Virus record (IMG/VR): IMGVR_UViG_3300046095_000094
Span: 1 to 20,188 of that record
Reading direction: 5' to 3' (one strand)
Source: a virus
DNA: 20,188 bases
Under the pieces are notes generated by a model, which saw nothing but the letters and a program-made list of their open reading frames with translations, had not been told where the DNA came from and made no database searches. A program made the translations under genes and the position numbers. Every line of letters begins with the position of its first letter. Positions within the stretch are counted from its first letter, which is position 1. Positions 14,555 to 20,188 of this stretch are shown in pieces.

Positions 14555-14580
14555 TTCGTAATAGGATTAGGTTGAACACA

Positions 14581-14606
14581 GAAAAGACCCTTCGGGGTCT
14601 TTTCTT
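14581..14606 (+). terminator. Rho-independent terminator after the major capsid gene
   Basis: GAAAAGACCC (14581-14590) and GGGTCTTTTC (14595-14604) form a perfect 10-bp stem capped by a very stable TTCG tetraloop, with TTTTCTT at the 3' side. It lies 26 bases after the capsid stop codon and only six bases before the next promoter element. It should limit read-through from the highly expressed capsid unit. Confidence 0.92.
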
Positions 14607-14612
14607 ATGACA

Positions 14613-14619
14613 CTAAATA
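14613..14619 (+). promoter_or_regulatory. Putative late-type promoter element CTAAATA (site 6)
   Basis: The element directly follows the capsid terminator and restarts transcription. ATG 14625 lies 12 bases from its first base, the same spacing as at site 1. This places the predicted transcript start on the start codon itself. No Shine-Dalgarno sequence is present. Confidence 0.55.
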
Positions 14620-14624
14620 ACACT

Positions 14625-15209
14625 ATGAGCGATAATAACCAACCAGAATACCTAGACGACAGCGACCCAGAAAAGAATTACGATTACTGGCGTCAAGATC
14701 ATGGCGGCATGATCACAAACCACAACGGTTTAGCAGATAAACTGTTAACAAACGACAACCTTTACCGTAGCATGAAAGGTGATTGGACACGCACAGCATG
14801 GAACAAAGGCGAAAACATCAAAGTGACTACTGGTCGCGAAGATGGTAAGTTTTACATCAAACGCGAGCAAATGAACACTGATGAAATCAAGCAACGTGTT
14901 AAGATGTATAGATTGGCTGCTGAACGTGGCGGCTTAGATCCATTAGCACCATTAGGCGATGATGGTAAGCTAAGCCACAAGTGGATGGAGCTACCAACAG
15001 TTATTGCTATTCGTATTAGTGACCAATACTTTGATGGCATTCCTTGGGCAGCATTAAAGAACGACAGAACAATGAAAGCACAATTCTACCGAGTAGTAGA
15101 AACAGAATATCCTGAGTATGTGTGCTACCCAGGCGGTAAATTGCCAATCCCAGTTGCGGTGCCATACCCAACTAAAAAGGGCGAACAGAAATATTTCAAA
15201 GGAAACTAA
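14625..15209 (+). CDS. Uncharacterised phage protein downstream of the capsid gene (194 aa)
   Basis: Not recognised. The N-terminus is acidic and polar (SDNNQPEYLDDSDPEKNYDYW). The middle holds charged helices (QMNTDEIKQRVKMYRLAAERGG). The C-terminal part is rich in aromatic and proline residues (DQYFDGIPWAALKNDR, YPEYVCYPGG, PIPVAVPYPTKKG). No enzyme motif is visible. An in-frame ATG at 14607 would give 200 residues, but it abuts the terminator hairpin and lies upstream of the predicted transcript start, so ATG 14625 is preferred. There is no ribosome binding site at either. It directly precedes the adaptor gene (start right after the stop), suggesting a head-completion or neck-related role. 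That is inference. Confidence 0.6.
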   Translation: MSDNNQPEYLDDSDPEKNYDYWRQDHGGMITNHNGLADKLLTNDNLYRSMKGDWTRTAWNKGENIKVTTGREDGKFYIKREQMNTDEIKQRVKMYRLAAERGGLDPLAPLGDDGKLSHKWMELPTVIAIRISDQYFDGIPWAALKNDRTMKAQFYRVVETEYPEYVCYPGGKLPIPVAVPYPTKKGEQKYFKGN

Positions 15210-16418
15210 ATGTTTACAATCCCAACAGGTGATGCCCTAGTAGAGTTTATTAAAGACTTCACTGGTAGCACAAACGACACAGAAATCAAACAGTGTATTT
15301 TTATGGCAGAGATGTCAATGAGAAACATTGAATTGCCTGCACTACGCAGTGATCCATACGCACCAGAAAACATTGGCGTTGCTGATGCTAATGGACGTGT
15401 GCCAATTCCCGGTGACATGAACAAGCCAATCTTGTTTTTCAAGCAAGGACAGCAAGTTACAACTACTGCAAACGCAACAGGCACAAGCGGACAATTTACT
15501 GTAACACTAACAAGTATTCCAAGCCAAGCATTACAAAATAACATGTTGGTTACAGGCACTGGCATTGGCGTTGGCGCAATAATCACAAACATCAATGGTG
15601 CAGGTGGTATTGGCACTATTATTACATTAAGTGCTTCAAACACAGGCACAGTTAACGGAACACTTACTTTTAACACAACAGGCAATTCATCAAGCCAAAC
15701 AGGTCCTTGGATTGTTTATGACCGTGTTGGTGATCGTGACATTATCACACAAAGCATGATTGCACAGTTGTATTTGCAACCAGTAAACGTGCCAGCAGTT
15801 ATTCGTGGTAAGTTCTCAGAAGTGTTTAACAAGTATCAATTCTTGCCTTACATTGCAGAAGGTGATTTGATCAACTTGTATTACTACAAAGCATGGCCAT
15901 TGTTGTTTGCTCCATTGGTAGATGAAGTTATTAGCACAACAGGTGCAGTAAGTTCTATTACTGGAACAGGTCCTTGGACATTTACAGTAAGCGGTATGAC
16001 CACAGTTGGTGACTTAGAAGTTGGTGATGAAATTTATGCAACAGATGGCGTAGGTTCATTTGGCACAGGTGGCGTTACTCGAGTTACAAGCATTATCAAC
16101 TCAACCAGCATCACAGCAACTACAACAGGTGGCACTGGTCCCGATGGCGGCACAGTTACAGGTATCACACAAACTGGTTTAACAGTTCAAAACAACGCAG
16201 TGCTACAAACATGGCCAGAAGGCTATGTATATGCTACATTGCGTGAATACTACATCAAGCGTCACAACGATACAGACGCTGCGGTATATCAAGCCAAGTT
16301 TAACGAAGCAGTAAACACAGTTGAAGATCAAAACAACTTAGGCAAGTGGTCAGGTGGACACACACGTTTAACAAGTGTATGGCAACCAAGACAGTATCGC
16401 CAATACAACATCAAATAA
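15210..16418 (+). CDS. Head-tail adaptor (gp4/tail tubular A-like) with two inserted beta-rich domains (402 aa)
   Basis: The core fits the adaptor that docks under the portal in short-tailed phages: helical start (TGDALVEFIKDFTGS, IKQCIFMAEMSMRNIELPAL), GRVPIPGDMNKPILF (62-76), IVYDRVGDRD (168-177), GDLINLYYYKAWPLLF (218-233) and a helical C-terminus (LREYYIKRHNDTDAAVYQAKFNEAV). The core is broken twice by Thr/Gly-rich beta stretches at about residues 83-163 and 242-325. Removing them joins core segments smoothly. Adaptors of this family are usually much shorter (P22 gp4 is 166 aa, T7 gp11 196 aa); without the inserts this one is about 240. AAAGGA (15197-15202) precedes the ATG, which directly follows the previous stop. 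Confidence 0.7.
   Translation: MFTIPTGDALVEFIKDFTGSTNDTEIKQCIFMAEMSMRNIELPALRSDPYAPENIGVADANGRVPIPGDMNKPILFFKQGQQVTTTANATGTSGQFTVTLTSIPSQALQNNMLVTGTGIGVGAIITNINGAGGIGTIITLSASNTGTVNGTLTFNTTGNSSSQTGPWIVYDRVGDRDIITQSMIAQLYLQPVNVPAVIRGKFSEVFNKYQFLPYIAEGDLINLYYYKAWPLLFAPLVDEVISTTGAVSSITGTGPWTFTVSGMTTVGDLEVGDEIYATDGVGSFGTGGVTRVTSIINSTSITATTTGGTGPDGGTVTGITQTGLTVQNNAVLQTWPEGYVYATLREYYIKRHNDTDAAVYQAKFNEAVNTVEDQNNLGKWSGGHTRLTSVWQPRQYRQYNIK
15456..15698 (+). other. Inserted beta-rich domain 1 within the adaptor gene
   Basis: Residues about 83-163 are dominated by T, G, N, V and I (SGQFTVTLTSIPSQALQN, NNMLVTGTGIGVGAIITNI, GTIITLSASNTGTVNGTLTF). The pattern resembles a small beta sandwich or prism repeat. 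The same order (S/R-G-Q-x-x-V-T, V-T-G-T, T-x-T-L-S, G-T-L-T) recurs in the tail fibre gene near 19386-19590. Confidence 0.5.
15933..16184 (+). other. Inserted beta-rich domain 2 within the adaptor gene
   Basis: Residues about 242-325 are again T/G-rich (GPWTFTVSGMTTVGDLEVGD, GGVTRVTSIINSTSITATTT, GGTVTGITQTG). The pattern FTVSG, then L-x-V-G-D-x-I-x-A-T, then V-T-x-I-x-x-S-T-x-I-T resembles insert 1 loosely, suggesting two copies of a related module. Confidence 0.5.
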
Positions 16419-16428
16419 GGAATTTACA

Positions 16429-19400
16429 ATGACAAGTAGCTCAAGTTTATACGGCACACCACCTAATCAGGACGTAAGTTCTACAAACTCAACAAGTTTG
16501 TATGGTGGTGCTGATACCCCAATCCCAAACAGTGATGGTAACATTGTAGTTCGTGGTGACTTAATTGTATTAAGCGGCAACATCTTAACCACTGCAACAA
16601 CTGGCAATATTTTTCCTGCCAACGCAACAACTATTAACTTAGGCAATGCGGCCACAACAATCAACATTGGTGCTGGCACAGGCACAACTACAATCAACAA
16701 CAACTTGGTTGCACAATCAGCTGACTTTGGTAACATCACCATTGCTGTTGCTGATGATCAAACAATTACAACAACCGCAGGTGAACTACGTTTAGGCAGC
16801 ACAAGTGGTGCTGTTAAGTTAACTGGCGTAGATACACTTTACACAGATACAACAGGCACATTCAACGTGCTTAACCAACCAACAACAGTTTATGCTTTCC
16901 GTGCTGCTACTACATTATTGTTGGGTGAAGATTCTGGCACAACTGAAATCAGAAACAACTTACAAGTTGACGGAACAACTGTTGGTTTAGCACAAGCCAC
17001 AGACATTTTATATTCAGAAGCCAACAACCGTTTAAATCGTCCAAACATTCAATCAACTACTGGTAACACAAGTGGATTGCGTATTATTGCTCCAAACGCA
17101 ACTGCCAGTGCTGTTTCTACATTAAGTGCGATTTCAACTAACGATCAAGACAACAACAATTTTATTGCAATACAAGCTCGTGGATCTGTAAATCCATTAC
17201 GCATTCAGACTGGTGAGTTTGTTGGTGGCGTGCAAGGTGCGTCAAATGAAAGCGTTAGTTTTGTTGACTTTTCAAACGTATACGCAACTGTTAATCCAGC
17301 AGGTCCTACAATTGGCACTGACTTAACAACTAAGACTTATGTCGATGGTCTGATCCCATCAATTACATCTTACACAATTGATGCTTCTACTACCACAGGT
17401 GGTGCTAACTTTAACTTGGTAGGATCAGATGCAACCACTGATACTATCAAGTTTGCTGAAGGCACTGGTGTAACAGTAACCAGAACTGATGCCAACACAA
17501 TTACAACCAGCATTGGTCAAGCAGTTGCAGTAACTGATGCGGTTGCGTTTGCAAGTGTTACAACACCAACATTAAATTCAGGTGGTGCTAGTCCTTTGAC
17601 TATCACTGGCGGTGCTGTTGATCCAAGTATTATCACTGTAGATGGCGGACAAACTACTATTGATTTAAACGGTGGACTTGGTGCTGATGATGCACAATTA
17701 CTGTTATCTTCAGGCTATATGCAATGGATTCACACTGCGGCTGGTATGGGCAGTGTAAGTGGCACGTGGGGATTGAATGCTGATGGCACAACAAGTTTCC
17801 CAAGCTACACATTCCCATTTGCTGATGGATCTGCTAATCAAGTTTTAAAGACAAACGGTTCAGGCGTATTAGCATGGTATAGCCCAGCTGACTTGAACAC
17901 AACTTACACAATTGACGCTTCTGCAACAACAGGTGGTGCAAACTTGAACTTGGTTGGATCTGATGCAAGCACTGACACAATTAAGTTTAGTGGATCGGGC
18001 GCAACAACTGTTGCTCAAACAAGTGCTAATGAAATTACTATTAGTTCTGTTGACACAAACACAACTTACACACAAGACGCTAGCACAACAACTGGTGGTG
18101 CTAATGTAAACTTGGTAGGTTCAGATGCCACAACTGACACAATCAAATATGCTGGTGCTGGTTCTGTAACTGTTGTTGCTACAGATGCAAGCACAGTTAC
18201 TATTACAGGCACAGATACAAACACAACATATACAGTTGATGCTTCTGCAACAACCGGCGGTGCTAACTTGAACCTAGTAGGCTCTGACGCTACAACTGAC
18301 ACTGTTAAGTTTAGTGGTTCTGGCGCAACTACTGTAGCGCAAACAAGTGCAAATGAAATCACAATTAGCAGTGTTGATACAAACACAACATATACCCAAG
18401 ATGTTAGCACAACAACTGGCGGTGCAAACTTGAATCTTGTTGGTAGCGATGCTACAACTGACAGTGTTAAATTTGCTGGTGGCACCAATGTAACTGTAGT
18501 AGCAACTGATGCTAGCACAATGACAATCAATGCTACTGACACCAATACAACTTACGATTTTGCTGCAACATCAACAACAGGTGGTGCTAACTTAAACTTA
18601 ACAGGTTCAGATGCAACTACAGATACTGTTAAAATCAGCAATGGCACTGGTGTAAGTGTTACACAAATCAGCGGCACTGAAGTAAGTGTTGCTATTGGTC
18701 AAGCTGTTGACACTGGTGCAAGTCCTAGCTTTGCAGGTGTTTCTGCTGGCAACTTAACAGTAGGCGTTGCCACTGACAACACTATTGCGTCTACTGATAC
18801 AAACGGTGACATTGTTCTTACTCCAAACGGCACTGGCGAAGTTATTTTTGGTTCTCTTATTTCACGAGCATTAGGTGAAATCCAAGCTACAACAAACTTG
18901 TCTTATGTGTTTCCTGCACAAACTTTAAACACAATTACTGATAACAACGGCTATTCAGCTGCCAGTTCATTCCCAGCAGGCACAAACGGTTATGGTGCCA
19001 ACGCTGGTTTCCAGAGTTATTATGGCGACACACTTGCTGGCACAAACACTGCTCCAGCGTTTAGCTTCCGTAATGCCAACGGTAACTCAGTAACAGGGGT
19101 TACAGTTCCGTTTACTGGTTTAACTTCTGTTGCACCAAGTGCTACTTTGGTTAACCAGGTAATGGGCACATTAAACTTTAACGGTTATGGCACTACGGGC
19201 TTTACAAACGACACTGCAACACAAAACCAAGGTGGTGGTATTACTGCATTGCAGGCTGTGCAAATCCAAGGTTATCCAATTGAAAACCTTAGCGATTCTA
19301 CACTTACATTGACTTCTGCTAACGTAACTGGTGTTACATCAAGTTTCCGTGCAACATTAGGTTCGCCAAGTGTAACTGGCACAAGAGGTCAGATCTCTGT

Positions 19401-20166
19401 AACTTCAACTACTTTAACAGTTGGTATGGCGGTTCGTGTAACTGGCACACTAACTGGAACTGCTACTGGTATTGTTAGTGGTCAAAACTATTACATCATT
19501 GTAACCAACGGCACTACTACAGCAACGCTAAGTGCAACACCAAACGGTAGTCCAATTGTAACCACAGCCGGAACGTTGACTGGTTTAACATTGACACGCT
19601 GCGGTATTACATTTACAATGACTGGCTTAACAAACGTGCCATTTGGTCGTGGTGCGTTAGTTACAGTATCAGGTGTTACCAACGTAACTGATGGCACATA
19701 CCCAGTCTACGGTAACCCAAGCACTACAGCATTGACAATGGGTATCCCACATGCAGTAGCTCCAACTGTTGGCGGCTCACAGTCGTTTAGCTGTTTAACT
19801 ACCTACATGGGCGGCGGTTTTAGAGTTCGTGCGTTTCCAGCAGCTACTCCTGCTAACTTCCAAAACCGTTTGGAAATTATTGACTTGACTCCAACTGCTG
19901 GTATTGTTCGCACAGATACTTTCTCAGTAAGAGGTGGTGCATATGGTAACACAGGCACTGACAGATTAGTAGTTGACTCAGCTAAGATTACTGCGGCACT
20001 TCCAATTAAGTTTCCAACTTACACAGCCGCAGCGGCTGCTGCTGTTACAGGTGCAGTGGGTTGGCAAATTTCAATTAGCGATAGTCCAACAGTTGGTGGA
20101 CGCATGGCTTTCTGGGACACTACTAACGCTCGTTGGAGCTACATTAGCGATAACACGGCAGTGTAA
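16429..20166 (+). CDS. Repeat-built tail fibre / receptor-binding protein (1245 aa)
   Basis: A long Thr/Gly/Asn/Ala-rich beta-structured protein after the adaptor, the usual place for a fibre. The N-terminus carries two related SLYG stretches (SSSSLYGTP and STNSTSLYGG). Residues about 35-310 are fibre-like beta repeats (NATTINLGNAATTINIG). Residues 313 to about 760 hold six copies of a 54-residue unit with core TTGGANLNLVGSDATTD. The distal part includes the beta modules near 19348-19745 and ends in a tip (VTGAVGWQISISDSPTVGG, RMAFWDTTNARWSYI) likely to bind the host or trimerise. Start ATG 16429 follows TAAGGA (16416-16421). An upstream ATG (16375) in this frame overlaps the adaptor gene and has no ribosome site. 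Expected role: host recognition. Confidence 0.82.
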   Translation: MTSSSSLYGTPPNQDVSSTNSTSLYGGADTPIPNSDGNIVVRGDLIVLSGNILTTATTGNIFPANATTINLGNAATTINIGAGTGTTTINNNLVAQSADFGNITIAVADDQTITTTAGELRLGSTSGAVKLTGVDTLYTDTTGTFNVLNQPTTVYAFRAATTLLLGEDSGTTEIRNNLQVDGTTVGLAQATDILYSEANNRLNRPNIQSTTGNTSGLRIIAPNATASAVSTLSAISTNDQDNNNFIAIQARGSVNPLRIQTGEFVGGVQGASNESVSFVDFSNVYATVNPAGPTIGTDLTTKTYVDGLIPSITSYTIDASTTTGGANFNLVGSDATTDTIKFAEGTGVTVTRTDANTITTSIGQAVAVTDAVAFASVTTPTLNSGGASPLTITGGAVDPSIITVDGGQTTIDLNGGLGADDAQLLLSSGYMQWIHTAAGMGSVSGTWGLNADGTTSFPSYTFPFADGSANQVLKTNGSGVLAWYSPADLNTTYTIDASATTGGANLNLVGSDASTDTIKFSGSGATTVAQTSANEITISSVDTNTTYTQDASTTTGGANVNLVGSDATTDTIKYAGAGSVTVVATDASTVTITGTDTNTTYTVDASATTGGANLNLVGSDATTDTVKFSGSGATTVAQTSANEITISSVDTNTTYTQDVSTTTGGANLNLVGSDATTDSVKFAGGTNVTVVATDASTMTINATDTNTTYDFAATSTTGGANLNLTGSDATTDTVKISNGTGVSVTQISGTEVSVAIGQAVDTGASPSFAGVSAGNLTVGVATDNTIASTDTNGDIVLTPNGTGEVIFGSLISRALGEIQATTNLSYVFPAQTLNTITDNNGYSAASSFPAGTNGYGANAGFQSYYGDTLAGTNTAPAFSFRNANGNSVTGVTVPFTGLTSVAPSATLVNQVMGTLNFNGYGTTGFTNDTATQNQGGGITALQAVQIQGYPIENLSDSTLTLTSANVTGVTSSFRATLGSPSVTGTRGQISVTSTTLTVGMAVRVTGTLTGTATGIVSGQNYYIIVTNGTTTATLSATPNGSPIVTTAGTLTGLTLTRCGITFTMTGLTNVPFGRGALVTVSGVTNVTDGTYPVYGNPSTTALTMGIPHAVAPTVGGSQSFSCLTTYMGGGFRVRAFPAATPANFQNRLEIIDLTPTAGIVRTDTFSVRGGAYGNTGTDRLVVDSAKITAALPIKFPTYTAAAAAAVTGAVGWQISISDSPTVGGRMAFWDTTNARWSYISDNTAV
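17365..18708 (+). repeat. Six 54-codon repeats in the fibre gene, four in direct tandem
   Basis: Copies start at 17365, 17899, 18061, 18223, 18385 and 18547, each opening with T-T/S-Y and containing TTGGAN-x-NL-x-GSDA-x-TD. The four copies 17899-18546 are exactly 162 bp apart. They alternate in type: copies at 17899 and 18223 share GSGATTVAQTSANEITISS, while those at 18061 and 18385 share VTVVATDAS. The higher-order unit is therefore 324 bp. Confidence 0.85.
19348..19745 (+). other. Distal beta modules of the tail fibre related to the adaptor insert
   Basis: The segment reads RGQISVTSTTLTVGMAVRVT, then TGTATGIVSGQNYYIIVTNG, then TATLSATPNGSPIVTTAGTL, followed by a second stretch (ITFTMTGLTNVPFGRGALVT, VSGVTNVTDGTYPV). 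The order of motifs matches insert 1 of the adaptor. It is followed by the fibre tip. Confidence 0.45.
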
Positions 20167-20188
20167 TGTTTTTAATAGTGCCTAAACT
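20166..20188 (+). CDS. Start of a further gene (partial, 3' end outside window)
   Basis: ATG 20166-20168 overlaps the fibre stop codon (TAATG), as at three other junctions in this window. The visible residues are MFLIVPK. Too short to identify; the junction style is the only evidence. Fibre tip or chaperone genes often follow fibres, but nothing here shows that. Confidence 0.45.

Noticed and set aside
14607-14624. ATG 14607 as start of the 194-aa gene
   Set aside because: It touches the terminator hairpin and precedes the promoter element. It is kept as an alternative only.
15206-15685. Antisense 159-codon open frame across the adaptor gene
   Set aside because: It is a composition shadow of the T/G-rich insert on the other strand and shows no supporting signals.
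16375-16428. Start at 16375 for the tail fibre
   Set aside because: It lies inside the adaptor gene without a ribosome site, whereas TAAGGA precedes ATG 16429.
18066-18545. Antisense 159-codon open frame across the fibre repeats
   Set aside because: It is a shadow of the repeat codons, Val/Thr-rich by mirror composition, with no ribosome site or promoter element.
17365-18708. CRISPR array from regularly spaced repeats
   Set aside because: The period is 162 bp, the repeats are in frame within a long gene, and there are no short identical repeats with unique spacers.
1-20188. Integrase, att sites or lysogeny genes
   Set aside because: None is visible; all recognisable genes are structural, packaging or accessory.

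Overview
The window is a 20.2 kb piece of a tailed double-stranded DNA phage (Caudoviricetes): mostly virion structure and DNA packaging genes, tightly packed and nearly all on the + strand. The large terminase, a portal of the P22 gp1 size class, a scaffold, a major capsid protein of the SU10/DUF5309 type and a gp4-like head-tail adaptor lie in order. No tape measure, sheath or tail tube gene is visible. I infer a short-tailed (podovirus-like) phage related in head architecture to the phiEco32/SU10 group. I see no integrase, att site, tRNA gene, CRISPR array or insertion sequence. The base composition is AT-leaning and the Shine-Dalgarno sequences are of the AAGGA type, so the host is a bacterium. 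Many small orphan genes suggest an environmental, probably aquatic, phage. The host cannot be named from the sequence.

Layout. Bases 1-3697 hold the tail end of an unidentified gene, an 805-aa virion protein with an N-terminal lytic-transglycosylase-like domain, a 245-aa Ala/Pro-rich putative ejection protein, and a Dps/ferritin-like protein. The only reverse-strand gene (3776-4270) is a GNAT-like acetyltransferase that converges on the Dps gene and diverges from the packaging genes. Bases 4332-9457 hold a possible small terminase, four short low-complexity or beta-rich orphans (two sharing an RGPT peptide), a 274-aa unknown, two small overlapping genes, the large terminase and a small putative zinc protein. 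Bases 9497-14554 are portal, a small helical protein, scaffold and major capsid, closed by a perfect UUCG hairpin terminator. Bases 14607-20188 hold an unknown 194-aa protein, the adaptor interrupted by two beta-rich inserts, a 1245-aa repeat-built tail fibre, and the first codons of a further gene.

The least expected signal is regulatory. The heptamer CTAAATA occurs six times on the + strand, always at a gene boundary. A variant, TTAAATA, occurs once on the - strand, in front of the only reverse gene. I found no other TAAATA hexamer on either strand, although such a sequence should appear by chance many times in 20 kb. It resembles the T4-type late promoter (TATAAATA) and probably marks the late promoters of this phage. 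At two sites the start ATG lies exactly 12 bases from the first base of the motif and has no Shine-Dalgarno sequence, so those two mRNAs may be leaderless. At another site a perfect 10-bp hairpin sits at the predicted 5' end of the transcript.

Working together: the promoters split the late region into units (GNAT; possible TerS; orphan cluster; packaging cluster; portal; scaffold plus capsid; adaptor plus fibre). The products build a procapsid on scaffold, fill it through terminase and portal, and close it with adaptor and fibre. The transglycosylase and Ala/Pro-rich proteins probably travel in the virion and open the cell wall. The Dps-like and GNAT-like genes are accessory cargo within this late region.
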